Source: Tolypocladium sp. Sup5 PDA-1 (Eukaryota; Ascomycota; Sordariomycetes; Hypocreales; Ophiocordycipitaceae). From it: a DNA stretch of 64,000 nt. The number at the start of each line of letters is the position of its first letter. Within the stretch, counting starts at the first letter, position 1. Where the stretch lies: the NCBI GenBank assembly GCA_000750105.3, contig JPHH03000001.1, forward strand, positions 620,001 to 684,000, read 5' to 3'. This document shows, piece after piece, positions 1-10,211 of the stretch. The position numbers and the translations under genes were made by a program. Under the pieces are notes generated by a model. It made no database searches. It was not told the DNA's origin and saw nothing but the letters and a program-made list of their open reading frames with translations.

Positions 1-401
1 CAGGGTCAGGGCGAGCATGTTCTTCTGGTATTCGACGTCGACCTCGACTTGGTCCTCCTCCTCGGTGTGAGGGATGGCGAAACACGAGCGGACCTCGACT
101 TCGGTGCCATCTTCGGATCGGGTGCCGACGAGGGCGCCGATGACTCGGGTGGACTGGGCATTCTCGCGGACGTCCCTTCGCACGGCGTGATCGAGGATCG
201 AGAGGACAGCCTTGAATGACAATATGTTAGTCCCGGCATCTCCAGCATTCGAGGCCCATGGGCAAGGGGACCGCCGGGGGAGAGGAGGGGTACCTGAGGC
301 TGGATATTGACGCTGAGCGGGGCAATGTTAGTCTGGATGCCAACGTTGCCGTGAGCCAGCGGGCGCGCGAGATGTATGAAGCGCTCGGTAGCAGCAGCCA
401 T
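1..401 (-). CDS. eif3f: Translation initiation factor eIF3 subunit F (5' part; runs off window start)
   Basis: This is the N-terminal part of eIF3f, an MPN-domain subunit of the eIF3 complex that binds the 40S ribosome in the cytoplasm. Exons read 401-294 and 210-1 (open at the edge). The start at 401 gives MAAATERFIHLARPL, and a GTACCC donor and a CTAAC branch before TTCAAG frame an intron of 83 bases. After splicing the protein reads NIQPQ then AVLSILDHAVRR, followed by VIGALVGTRSEDGTEVEVRS and VEVDVEYQKNMLALTL. That is the classic start of the eIF3f MPN domain. As in the family, no JAMM zinc motif is visible in this part. The rest of the protein lies outside the window. It is divergent from utp25 over about 350 bases, which suggests a shared promoter region. 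Confidence 0.93.
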
Positions 402-753
402 GCTGGGCAGGTGGTCGGCGGGCGTCGTGGGAGGTTGCGGGTTCGGGTGGGTGTGGAGAGGAGGAAGAGTGAGGCTTCGCCGCTTTGTCTGGGTCGTCGT
501 CGCGATGTCGCCAAATTTCGCTGATTTTGTGATTTGCAGGTTTGGGGGCTCCACCCTGGGGTTGTGCGCACTTAGATAAGCCACGATAGGAGGTGTGGCG
601 TCGGCGCTGCCCCACCATGCTGTGGCTGGAGACGGCTGTCCTGCAAGGCTGAAGGTCGACATTTTTTTGGTCCCCGGTCGACTCGGCGTGGGGTGGATTA
701 CATTTGCAACAACACTCACTATTCCTTTGTGATTGGGCTCTCATTCAGTCGAT
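402..753. promoter_or_regulatory. Divergent promoter region between eif3f and utp25
   Basis: These 352 bases separate two start codons facing away from each other. Both genes serve ribosome production or translation, so shared control would make sense, but that is inference. I see no clear TATA box. The open frames that cross it are low-complexity shadows. Confidence 0.5.
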
Positions 754-3052
754 ATGGGACCTCGAGGACGAGGCGGCAACTTTCGAGGGCGTGGATCCGG
801 ATCCCGAGGCAGAGGAGGACGAGGGGGAGCACGGGGGAGAGGACGAGGCCGCGGCGGCTCAAGTCGGTTTGGTCCTACAAGACGATTTGACGGAGACCGT
901 CTCGCCGACAAGGATGAGTATGTTTGCAACCCGTGACACTTGTGCTAAATCTAGTACAATCTCTGACGCCTCATTCACAGATCGGATAGCGAAGAGTCCG
1001 ATGACAGTGCCGAGGATGAGCACGACGAAGAGCTGGATGAGATTGCTTCCGACGATGAAGATGAGAAACCCTCGGCACGTCCATACATGACCCTCTTACA
1101 AAGTCTCAACAACTCGAGTTCGTCAGCCCCAAAAGCCAAGAGGCGAAAGCTGGAGCATCCAGAGTCGCCTGGAAGGGCGGAAAGCCCTCCATCCGAAGAG
1201 GAAGACGCCGGCGAGAAACGCCCCGACGATGTCGACCAAGTTGATGAGGAAGAGGACCCCGCCATTGGACTGGATGAACAACCAGACGACGACTCAGACT
1301 CAGAGGACGACGACGCCGTGACAGATCCCTTTGACGTTCATTTTGCCCACCCAGATGAGTTGGCCATTGCGAAGGGGGTCAAGGCGGCCAAGGATGGAGA
1401 ATGGGCCACCAAGAGGGCGCTGATGCAGTCATTGAGGGCGACCATGATGTCTCCGGGGTCCGAATGCAGCTTCGATGCCCCCCAACCAGCTTCTGGGCTG
1501 GACGACTTCAACCTCAAGCAGAAGCTGAAGGAGACGGCCGGCAAGAAAATGGCGAAACTCGATGAAGCGCAAAAGGCAGTCATGCCTCTGTTATTCGACT
1601 ACCGAGACATCTTGCACTGCGATCGGACAGTCAACAATTCCAACAGCCTCCGACAAGCCGTCTGTCTTCACGCGCTCAACCACGTCTTCAAGTAAGAAAT
1701 AGCCCCCGAGTCCAATGTTTTGGTCCATGATGAACTAAACGTATCAAAGGACACGGGATCGAGTCATCAAGGACAACTACAAACTCGCCAAGGATGGAGA
1801 GGACACGGAACTTGAGCTCCGGGACCAGGGCTTCACTCGCCCCAAAGTGCTGTTCCTCGTCCCTACCAGGAACTCCTGCGCCCGGATAGTGAACATTATT
1901 CGCGACCTATGCGACATCGACCAGCAGGAGAACCGCAAACGCTTCGAAGAGTCTTACATCGAAAAGGAGGCCAATTTTGGGGACGATCGACCCGCCGACT
2001 TCAGAGATTTATTCGAAGGCAACGATGACGACATGTTCCGCCTGGGTGTCAAGTTTACACGCAAGACCATCAAGTACTTTTCTCAGTTCTACAACTCCGA
2101 TATCCTGTTCGCCAGCCCACTGGGTATGCGGATGGCCATTGGCTCCGAGGAGGACAAGAAGAAGCCAGACTTTGACTTTCTCAGCTCAATCGAGATGGTC
2201 GTCGTGGACCAGGCCGATGGTCTCCTGATGCAGAACTGGGAGCATGTGGAGTACATCTTCGAGCACCTCAACCTGCAGCCCAAGGACGCGCATGGCTGCG
2301 ACTTTAGCCGTGTCCGGAATTGGTACCTGGAAGACTGGGCCAAGTACTTCCGGCAAACGATCATCTTGTCGGCTTTTAATACACCCGAGCTGTCAGAGCT
2401 GCAGAGGCTGCATTGCCACAACTGGGCTGGCAAGGTGCGGCTGCAGCCGGAATACCCCGGAGTCATACAGCAACTCGGGATCAAGGCCAAGCAGACCTTT
2501 TCCCGATTCCAGTCCGCGTCGGTGGACAAAGACCCAGACGCCAGATTCGAGTACTTTGTGTCCGCCATTGTGCCTACGCTGGTCAAGCGGGCCAAGGACT
2601 CGACCGGCACCCTCATCTTCGTCCCGTCCTACCTGGACTTTGTCCGCGTGCGTAACTACTTTGCAAATTCGCCTATCGTGGGTGGCGTTACGTTTGGCGC
2701 CATATCCGAATACACGGACGTCCCGGAGGCATCTCGCGCGCGCTCGCACTTTCTGTCCGGCCGGCACCGCGTACTCTTGTACACGGAGCGGGCGCACCAC
2801 TTCCGCCGGTACCAGTTCAGGGGCGTGCAGAAGGTGATATGCTACGGATTGCCGGATAACCCCATCTTTTACAAGGAGATTACCGGGGAGTATCTGAGCA
2901 AGAGCGAGCAGGACTTGAAGATTGAGCCGGGGCAGGGGACGGTGAGGGTGTTGTTCTCAAAATACGATGTGATGAAGCTCGAGAGGATCGTGGGGTCCAA
3001 GAGGGTTGGAAAGATGATACAGGAGCGAGGCGATACGTTTGACTTTATCTAG
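754..3052 (+). CDS. utp25: U3 snoRNA-associated protein Utp25 (DEF family)
   Basis: Utp25 is a nucleolar component of the small-subunit processome needed for early cleavages of pre-18S rRNA. Exons are 754-917, 981-1691 and 1750-3052 (725 residues), joined at GTATGT..CACAG and GTAAGA..CAAAG with phases that fit. The N terminus is an RGG/RG-rich tract (MGPRGRGGNFRGRG...), then an acidic region, then the helicase-like DUF1253 core with LFLVPTRNSC and VVVDQADGLLMQNWEH. The DEAD-box position reads DQAD and no classic Walker A is seen. This agrees with Utp25 being a degenerate helicase fold. Length matches the roughly 720 residues of the yeast protein. I chose the ATG at 754 over one 21 bases upstream because the family starts directly with the RG tract. 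Confidence 0.93.
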
Positions 3053-3274
3053 TTGACGGTGGGCAATTCGAAGCTCATGCCGCTGCACTGAATACGCCGC
3101 CGCATGAGACAGCCCGTTTCCAATGCAATCCAGGTTGTAATTTTTGTACTCGATCGAGCCATCCCTGGCCAGACATGTCATGATATTGGTATAGATACAC
3201 GTACACCCGTGTTGTACATTGAGCGTCTTTGGCGCCCTACTTTACACTCCACGCCAGCCGCGTTCGAGGATATC

Positions 3275-4023
3275 CTACCTCGTCGGCTGCTCAGGCCCCC
3301 CTGCCGTCTTCTTGGCAGACTCCGGGACAATACCCGCGGCCATCCCCTGCACCGCCGCGCTCTCCCTCTCCGCCATCTTGCTAGCCTCGGTGTTCTTGGC
3401 CTCCGGCACGGCACCGCCGTCATCCGCCGTCTCGAGGGTCATGAACCGCTGCACCATCTGCTCCAGGTCCTCCTCGCCCCGGAACTGCGTCACCTTCTTC
3501 CTGTTCTGCATCGTCAGCGGGGTCGAGTCGCGCCCCCGCAGGCGGTCCCTGGCCAGCGCCTTGGCCGTCATCATGAAGCGCGAGTCCTTGGGCCCGTCGA
3601 CGAATTCGAGGATGGAGCTCTCGCCCTGGTCGTACGTGTTTTTGGGCTCGGTGCGCACGACGCGGGTGTAGCCGCCTTCCCGCGTCAGGTATCGGTTCCG
3701 CAGCTCGCCGAACAGCTTGGGGAGGAGGATGTGTGGTGTCTATGGTCCCCTTTCGTTAGCGGTTGATTGCTGGCAGATGCTCGCACGCGTCCACGCGGCT
3801 GCCGTACGTAAAGGATGCCCTGTGCCGACCTCCGGCACGGCTCGTTGTTCCTCTTTGCCAGCGTAATCAGCTTCTCCGCCAGCCGTTGCGCCTCCTTGGC
3901 CTTTGCATGTGTCGTCTGGATGTGCTCGTGCTGCACCAGCTGCGTCACCAGGCCGCGCAGCAGCGCCTTTCGCGCAGACGAGTTGCGGCTGAGATGCCGG
4001 TACTTGACGAGTCCGCCGGCCAT
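3275..4023 (-). CDS. mrpl8: Mitochondrial large-subunit ribosomal protein bL17m
   Basis: bL17m is a protein of the mitochondrial large ribosomal subunit, placed near the exit tunnel in the bacterial homologue. Exons are 4023-3808 and 3739-3275 (226 residues). The intron uses GTACGG and CATAG with a CTAAC branch. Exon 1 carries the L17 signature: MAGGLVKYRHLSRNSSARKA, then LLRGLVTQLVQHEHIQTTHAKAKEAQRLAEKLITLAKR. Exon 2 continues with LFGELRNRYLTREGGYTRVVR. The C-terminal extension, rich in charged residues and Ala, is typical of fungal mitoribosomal L17. The gene is convergent with utp25, with about 220 bases between stops. Confidence 0.94.
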
Positions 4024-4396
4024 TGTCGTCGTCGTCGGGGTCGAGGGAACGTGCTGGGGGGTGGGAGGTGTCGGCTTTCAAGTGTTGGAAGAATTGGCAG
4101 CAGCCTCGCTGGGGAAAAGGGACCAGCGGGAGGAAAATACGCTCTGGCCAATCGGCGCGACCCGCCAGGGCTGGGTGTTCTCATTGGCTACCTACGTCAT
4201 GTCATTGCACCCGACGCCTCGACAGTCGACACTTCGACCACAGAGAATAACAAAGACCATATTTCAGATTCAATGTGTACTCGTAAATCCATCACTGCTA
4301 TCCAGGGCTGTTGTTCCGCAAAGGCCAACGGGTTGCCCCCCCCCAATTGAGGGCCTGATGCCGACGTCGGCGCCAGAGTCTCTCCCTACTCGAGCC
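4024..4396. other. Intergenic, 373 bases
   Basis: This is the promoter side of the bL17m gene and the downstream side of the cysteine-repeat gene. A run of eight or nine C falls near 4337. I see no coding or RNA signal. Confidence 0.5.
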
Positions 4397-5864
4397 CTAA
4401 CTATACTTCTTCAGCACATTGTCAACGTGCTCTTCCGCCGCCCGCCCCATCACGTCCTTGAGCGCATCCACATATGCGGCCAGATCGGTCTTGGCTTCCT
4501 TCATGGCAGAGTTGGCGTCTCCTCCTTGCGCGAATAGGTCTCGAATCACTGCGTGCTTGGTCACAGCCTCCCCCGAATGGAGAATCGCGCGCTTCACCGG
4601 CCCCTTGAAGCTATCCGCAATCCTGGCGGCCAGCTTTGCCTGGTCGAGCCCACGCCTGGAGAAGCATTCCTGCTCATCGACGTAGTTTGCCAGCGCGTGC
4701 TTCTCGTGGCACCACACGTCGGTCCCCAAGCACCGCTCTTCCTCCAGCTTCGGGTCGGGACAGCCGGTCGAGTTGGGCAACAGGAAAGGTGCGGGCTCTC
4801 TCGCCGCGAAGCAGGGATCGCGTGCCCTCACATACGTATTGCATGCTCTTTCCGTTCCCTCGCATGCCTCGGTCGTGTTGCTGCCCTGATCGAGACATCC
4901 GTCCGCGGGGGGAAGCCACTTGCTGATCTTGGGAGGCGTAGTGCGCAGCTTCAGACAGTTTTCCTTTGATCCATACAGCCCGGTTCTCTCCTCGCCGCTG
5001 CACCACTCGAGAGTGCCGACACAAGCTTCTTCCCAAGGTTTTGTCACCCCTGAGCCACACTCTGTAGCATACACGTTCGAGTACGGGCGGCGCTGGCGCG
5101 ATTCGAAGCACTGTTGTCTCTCTTTGGCCTCGAGTTTGCCGCAGTACTTCTCTGTGCCCTCGCACTCTTCGGTGGGGTCTCCGTAGCATCTGAGAGGATT
5201 CTCTTCGAGGAACCGCATCTTCTGCCCGGATGATTCCGGGCTGGAGGAAGGCTTCTCTCGGTAGTCCAAGCAGGCCCGGTTCGATCCGTAGGAGCTGATT
5301 ATCTGCGGGGCCTGACAAAAAGCCTCGGTACCGATGCAGCGCTCGTCGTCTTGTCTTCCAGCGCCGAGGCAGCCCTCGTGGAAGGGTTCTAGATATGGTG
5401 CCTTGGTGTGAGACTCAAAACACCAGCCGCGAAACACCGGGTTCTTGATTCTAGAGCAGATGGTGTCGGTCCCCTCACAGACATCAAAATCTGCGAGGCA
5501 ATCCGTATTCATATGCCGCCATTCAACTTTGCCCATTCTATCACGAAAGCAAGAATCCTGTCCATCGTAGCCTTCGCTCTGGTGGTATTGAGCGCACCAG
5601 GAGGGTGTTCCCATGCAGAGCTCTGTGCGCTTGGAACAGGAGCCTCCAAGTTCCCACTTTTTCTTTGGCTCAGGTACTTGCCGTCGGGCCTTTCCACGGC
5701 TTAGCTTCTTTGAAAATGCGTGGCGTGTCATGGAAGGGGAAGTTGTTTTATCGTGTTCTTTTCTCACGACTCACCTGGTGACCGTTGAGCTTCTCGATGC
5801 CGTCGGCAAGAGTTGTCGACAGCAACAAAGACGAGGCCAGCAGAGTCGATACGGAAACCATCAT
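4397..5864 (-). CDS. Secreted protein with seven tandem cysteine repeats (unknown function)
   Basis: Unrecognised family. Exon 1 (5864-5775) encodes a signal peptide (MMVSVSTLLASSLLLSTTLA). The intron GTGAGT..TTCAAAG is phase 0, and exon 2 runs 5707-4397 (466 residues in all). Without splicing, the ATG at 5767 gives a protein with no signal peptide, so I prefer the spliced model. The body, from about residue 61 to 380, holds seven copies of a Cys module: C-x-G-T-x2-W/Y/F-C, then about 10-15 residues to C-F/L, with further Cys in the linkers. Examples are CMGTPSWC, CEGTDTIC, CIGTEAFC, CEGTEKYC, CVGTLEWC, CEGTERAC and CLGTDVWC. The C-terminal 80 residues lack cysteine and look helical. The pattern suggests an extracellular disulfide-rich protein. 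Role and host are unknown. Confidence 0.75.
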
Positions 5865-6537
5865 GTTGGCGAGTTTGAAGGAAGCAGCCAGATGTGTGAC
5901 TTGGACGCGGTACTTGGAGTTGAGAACAATTCAACAGACTTGTTTGCGCCTCTCGCTTTTATGCTGCTATTTGGCTAATTACGCTTGCCAAGAAAGAAAT
6001 CTCGTAGGATTTACAGAGCACACCATTCTAAATTTGATCACGCGACAAAGCATGAACTTGGAGACCATGTGGAATAGAACAAAAAAGCCCCTTGCATTCG
6101 ACGGTGGAGTTTCAATCTTATCTTCTCCAATATAACTGACTGCGTTCGATAGGTAAACTATGCAGTCACTACAAGTACAGTAATATATAAAGCAGATATG
6201 TCATTGCTGTTAGTAGTCGAGATGACTATTCTCTTATGCCGACCCGCCACGGCCATGCGCAATCGTATGTTATCCCTGGCTTGGCGCTCTGGGCTCGTCG
6301 TCGATGCCGAGGCCTCGTTGATGCCGTTCACTTCTATGCAGGGTTTGACTTGGTCAGTGGATTGAGTGGAGTGGTACAGTAAACTGTCAGGCCACTTAAG
6401 AACGAAACAGTACAATCCTATGTATTTTTCATATCTATAGTCTACATAAAGGCTTTGAAGTCTCGTCGTGTAAGCTAGTTCGCCTCATCACGCACCCTGA
6501 CCGATCGTCTATACCGCCAGCTCACTGGGCAACAACC
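5865..6537. other. AT-richer intergenic region between two secreted-protein genes
   Basis: These 673 bases lie between divergent genes for two secreted proteins. The sequence is visibly AT-richer than the flanking genes, with TATA-like stretches around 6180 (taatatataaa) and 6430. No gene is seen. Confidence 0.5.
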
Positions 6538-8571
6538 ATGTTACAACGCTGGCTCGCGCTGACATTATCTATTCTGGTATGGCTTCAGTGGCCGAGTACC
6601 GTCCACGCCATACCAGCGCCACCCTTACGACCCGAAAACCCTCCAGATGCTCCTAGGCTTCCAGCCGTGCTATATCGCGGTGACTTGCGGTCCCCAGCCG
6701 AGATCATGTCCCAAGGAGGATTTCAGCCCCGAGACCCTATGATGAAAGACGACCTCGGATATAGCGTTTTCCGTCACGTTCTAGGAGTGCCGCCGGCAGG
6801 CGTTAGCCCCGAGAATTCGGTGTACGTTCCCACGACTGACGAGGCCACCATCGCAGCGAAGTTTCTGCGAGGAGAAGCTGGCTACGTCTATAAGATCCAC
6901 TCGGCACCAAACATTTTCGCAGTCGAGGGTACACTCGGAAAATACTACAAAGTAGGCCATCAGCGGGAATTCGTGGCTATGGGAGGCATCTCCTGGGACC
7001 AGGTGGAGGGCTACGCGCATTTGAAGGCGACGTTAGACGGCAAAGTCCCACCAGACGCCAGCTTCGAGTTCAAGGAGAACCGGGACTACGACCAAAGATA
7101 CAACGAATTTGTTGTGAGCGACGGGCAGCCACAGCTAGCCGGCTTCCCGGAGGCGCAGGGTCATCCAGCACAGTACGAGGATCCATGGAAACAGCACAGC
7201 AAACAGCGTGGAGGAAAGTCGCTGACGGAGTACGGCCTTGAATTCATGGGCAAGCACGGAAAAGCCTTGAAGTGGAACGGGCATCCTCCATTGGTCCCGT
7301 CCCCCAAGATTGCTGAAGCGGGAGCTGCAAAGGCAGCTGAAGCTCTCAAGGCGGCCAAGGAAGCAGCTGGCCAGGCCAAGGTAGCCAAGACGACAGAGGA
7401 GGCCGTTCGTGCGGTAGATGCGGCAAAAAATGCAGCTCAAACTGCCGTCGATGCTGGGAAAAGCGTGGCGGAGGTCGTTGGGTACCACGGGTATCTTGAT
7501 CGAGGTGTCCTTGACGGGACAATGAACTCGATACTTCTGACGAGGAAGGCGGCGGCCAAAGCCCGTATGGCGGCGGCAGAAACAATGATTCAGCGTCTTG
7601 GCAAGGAAATCAAGGCGGCCAGGAAGAAGGCCGAGTCGACAAAGGACGGGGCAGAACTTCAGCGCCAAGTTTCGGCAGCAGAGGAAGCGCTCAAACGGCT
7701 CAACGAACAGGTCGAAGCGGCCAACATGGAGCTCGCGGATAAGAATGCGGTCGAAGGCGAGGTAGCGGATGCACTGGCTAACAAGGAGGTTCCGGCGGAG
7801 GTTGCCGAAGATGTAGTCAAGGGGCTCATCGAGAAACTTGATGTCATCTGGCTGGCGTCTCGGGAGACGAGCCAAGAGGCACTGACGCGGGAGCAGGAAG
7901 CGCTCAGAGCCGAGGCAAACGCGGTCAAGGGCAGCGTCGATGAGTTTAAGAAGGCGGCCGCGGAAGCCCAGAAGAACCTCAAACAGGCGCAAGCCGCACT
8001 GGACAAGTACGAGACCAAGGAGGCGGGTAGGATGCAGCAAGAGAAGGCGGTGGAGGACGCAAGAAATCGAGCAGTCGACCACGTCAACCAGATGTCCTCG
8101 TCCCCGGGCGTGCCAACCTGGCTGGTAGGAGCCCTCGCGGGCGTTGGCGGGCTGCTGTCTACGGCCGGAGGCGGAGCCATCGCGGCTCTCGTCGGCGGAG
8201 GGGGTGCTGCCGCCGCCGGGACTGCCGCCGCCGCCGAAGGCGTAGGCCTCCTGAGTGCCGAAGCGAGTATCGACGCGTCCATCTCGGAGGTTGCGTCTGT
8301 CGTCGCTGAAGTTGACCCGGACATGGCCATCCAAATCCTGCTGGAGTCGGCGCCGGCTCCTCCAACGACCCTGCCGGCTCTCACTGGGCCCGTTGCACTC
8401 TCGGGCAAGCGGGCTGCCATCCCTTCGCGGCAGTTGTTGGAAGCAAGGACGGAGCAACAGGCGGCCGTCAGGAAGTGGGCGGCTCAGGCCCTGGGGCCAG
8501 CCCTGTTGCGAGCCGTCGTGGCCGCCTGTGAGCTCTCGCTCCAGGAAGCTCGCCAGGATATGGGTGTGTAG
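6538..8571 (+). CDS. Secreted heat-labile enterotoxin A-like ADP-ribosyltransferase with coiled-coil tail
   Basis: Intronless, 677 residues. A signal peptide (about 1-24, ending TVHA) precedes an ADP-ribosyltransferase domain of the cholera/heat-labile enterotoxin A class (about 40-230). Such domains transfer ADP-ribose from NAD+ to a target protein. Visible motifs: the NAD-binding Arg (R47 in LYRGD), a YVPTT segment (96-100) where cholera toxin has YVSTS, and QREFVAMGGI (142-151) where it has EQEVSALGGI. E144 would be the catalytic Glu. The other Glu of the usual ExE pair is Gln. From about 260 to 520 the protein is Ala/Lys/Glu-rich and predicted coiled coil. A Gly/Ala-rich hydrophobic stretch follows (about 523-572). 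Genes of this class are expanded in insect- and nematode-pathogenic Hypocreales; target and activity here are unknown. There is no separate B-subunit gene nearby. Confidence 0.85.
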   Translation: MLQRWLALTLSILVWLQWPSTVHAIPAPPLRPENPPDAPRLPAVLYRGDLRSPAEIMSQGGFQPRDPMMKDDLGYSVFRHVLGVPPAGVSPENSVYVPTTDEATIAAKFLRGEAGYVYKIHSAPNIFAVEGTLGKYYKVGHQREFVAMGGISWDQVEGYAHLKATLDGKVPPDASFEFKENRDYDQRYNEFVVSDGQPQLAGFPEAQGHPAQYEDPWKQHSKQRGGKSLTEYGLEFMGKHGKALKWNGHPPLVPSPKIAEAGAAKAAEALKAAKEAAGQAKVAKTTEEAVRAVDAAKNAAQTAVDAGKSVAEVVGYHGYLDRGVLDGTMNSILLTRKAAAKARMAAAETMIQRLGKEIKAARKKAESTKDGAELQRQVSAAEEALKRLNEQVEAANMELADKNAVEGEVADALANKEVPAEVAEDVVKGLIEKLDVIWLASRETSQEALTREQEALRAEANAVKGSVDEFKKAAAEAQKNLKQAQAALDKYETKEAGRMQQEKAVEDARNRAVDHVNQMSSSPGVPTWLVGALAGVGGLLSTAGGGAIAALVGGGGAAAAGTAAAAEGVGLLSAEASIDASISEVASVVAEVDPDMAIQILLESAPAPPTTLPALTGPVALSGKRAAIPSRQLLEARTEQQAAVRKWAAQALGPALLRAVVAACELSLQEARQDMGV

Positions 8572-9298
8572 GGGTGAGCTGATTGGGAACTGCCATACAT
8601 ACAGTTACACATATGGGTATTATGTGGTGTCGGCCGATCACGGCATGCAAAGTCTCTTCATTTTCTAGCTAGTTGAACGAGGGAAGCGATGGGGTATCGG
8701 TATTGACAACCTCGAACGGCAAGTTGTGGTATGTAATCCCATCCATCACGGACAGGCAAGCAAGTCTCGTAGGATGAATGAAGCAATCGCCAGCACTGCG
8801 AACGACGAGCTGCCGCGTCCAATCCGAGGGAGTCGCGCGTCAAGATGCCCGTGTAGGGAAGCAGCCAACTCACAGGTCTAATTGATCGAATCCACGACCC
8901 GGCGGGAAAAGAGCAGAGAAGGCGCAGGACCTGAGGAAACGGTGGTGGTGGGTGGACCTTTGACGTTGGAACTTGGCGCGGCGCGGCTCGGCGATCGGGA
9001 CTTCGGGGGTGGAAATTTTTGGCGCGCGGAGGCTGGAGCCGCAGCCCGGCGTATTTTCTGTGCCGCGGGAAGCTCACCTCAGCTACGTCAATCCTCGACG
9101 CGCACAACTGCAGCCCGCAAAGTCGCTGCGATTGACTCCTCGCCCTGCCACTGGGGAGCTTCCGAGCCGGAACGCAACATGAGAAGCCGCATATAGGTCT
9201 CTCATAGTTGTTCCCTTTGTCTGCAGCAACCCACGACCCGACGAACGAACGTTTACTCCCGCACCTTACCATCCGAGACACCACGACAGAACGTCACA
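8572..9298. other. Intergenic, 727 bases
   Basis: Spacer between the toxin-like gene and mic12. The last 300 bases are pyrimidine- and CA-rich and probably hold the mic12 promoter and 5' leader. No further gene is seen. Confidence 0.45.
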
Positions 9299-10211
9299 AT
9301 GGGCTTCGCAACCGGCTTTGTACGCAGAGACGCTGCCTTTGCGCTGTCAATTAGCCCCGTAGACTACATGCTTACAAGCTCGGCAGACCGGCGGTGTCAC
9401 TCTGACCCTCTCCCTCGCGTACCTCTCGGTCCTCGCACACCAGCGCAATCGCGACCGGCAGGGCCAATCTCTCCGCGCCCAGGCCCTCGCTCTGCAGAGC
9501 GTCGTCGACCCGATCCCGCAGCCGCTCCCCCCCTCGCGCTCCGAAGCCGCTGCCGCGCAACGAGCGGCGTCGGTCGAGGTCGCAAAGGACCGATGGAACG
9601 AGGAGGTCGAAAACGCAGTCCGGTGGGTGCAGCACACTGACTGGGACGATGTGCGCGAGGGCCTGGAGGCTCGCGTTGCATACCTGTGGGCAAAGGCCGT
9701 CGGAGGGTCTGTGGAGGAGGCGGAAAAGGCGGGCGGCAAGCTGGAGCCCCTGGCGAGAAAGGCCAAGACCACTACAGAGGGGGCCGGCACCAGCATCGCT
9801 GCGGCTGCCAAGGGTGCATTTGACAAGGCAAGGGAGACAGGCGAGCGGTTCGAGTCTACGATTGAGGACAAGGCACTTGAGGCGAGACTTGCCGGCAGAC
9901 AGGGAGCCGCGAGGGTGGAAAGCGAGGCAAAGGAGAAGGCGGCCGAAGCTCAGGGCGTCATCGCCTCAGCACTCGAGAAGGGCAGAGGCAAGGCCCAAGA
10001 GATGGTTGGCAAAGTCAAGTCTGCGGTCGGCATTGCCGAGGACAACGCTGCGGCCGCGGTAAACGGCAAGTCCCTGAGCCCCGTCGAAAAGGCACTGCAG
10101 CAGCGATACGAGAAGCCCGAAGCCAAGGTCAACCGCACCGTGGCCGAGGTGCTAAAGGAGCGGTACACGCCGATGGACAAGCGGGACAATACGGTGCTGA
10201 GGGGGCTGTAG
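9299..10211 (+). CDS. mic12: MICOS complex subunit Mic12 (Aim5)
   Basis: Mic12/Aim5 is an inner mitochondrial membrane protein of MICOS that helps form crista junctions. Exon 1 is only 21 bases (9299-9319, MGFATGF) and exon 2 runs 9387-10211, giving 281 residues. The joined start, MGFATGFTGGVTLTLSLAYLSVLAHQ, is the diagnostic N-terminal membrane segment with its Gly-rich face. The conserved RWNEEVENAVRWVQHTDWDDVREGLE follows. The rest is an Ala/Lys/Glu-rich helical domain facing the intermembrane space. The end (YEKPEAKVNRTVAEVLKERY, then TPMDKRD) also matches fungal Aim5. The tiny first exon is easy to miss in automated calls. Confidence 0.9.

Noticed and set aside
7135..8457. 440-codon frame opposite the toxin-like gene
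   Set aside because: Antisense shadow of a GC-rich gene; the plus-strand protein has a signal peptide and recognised domain.
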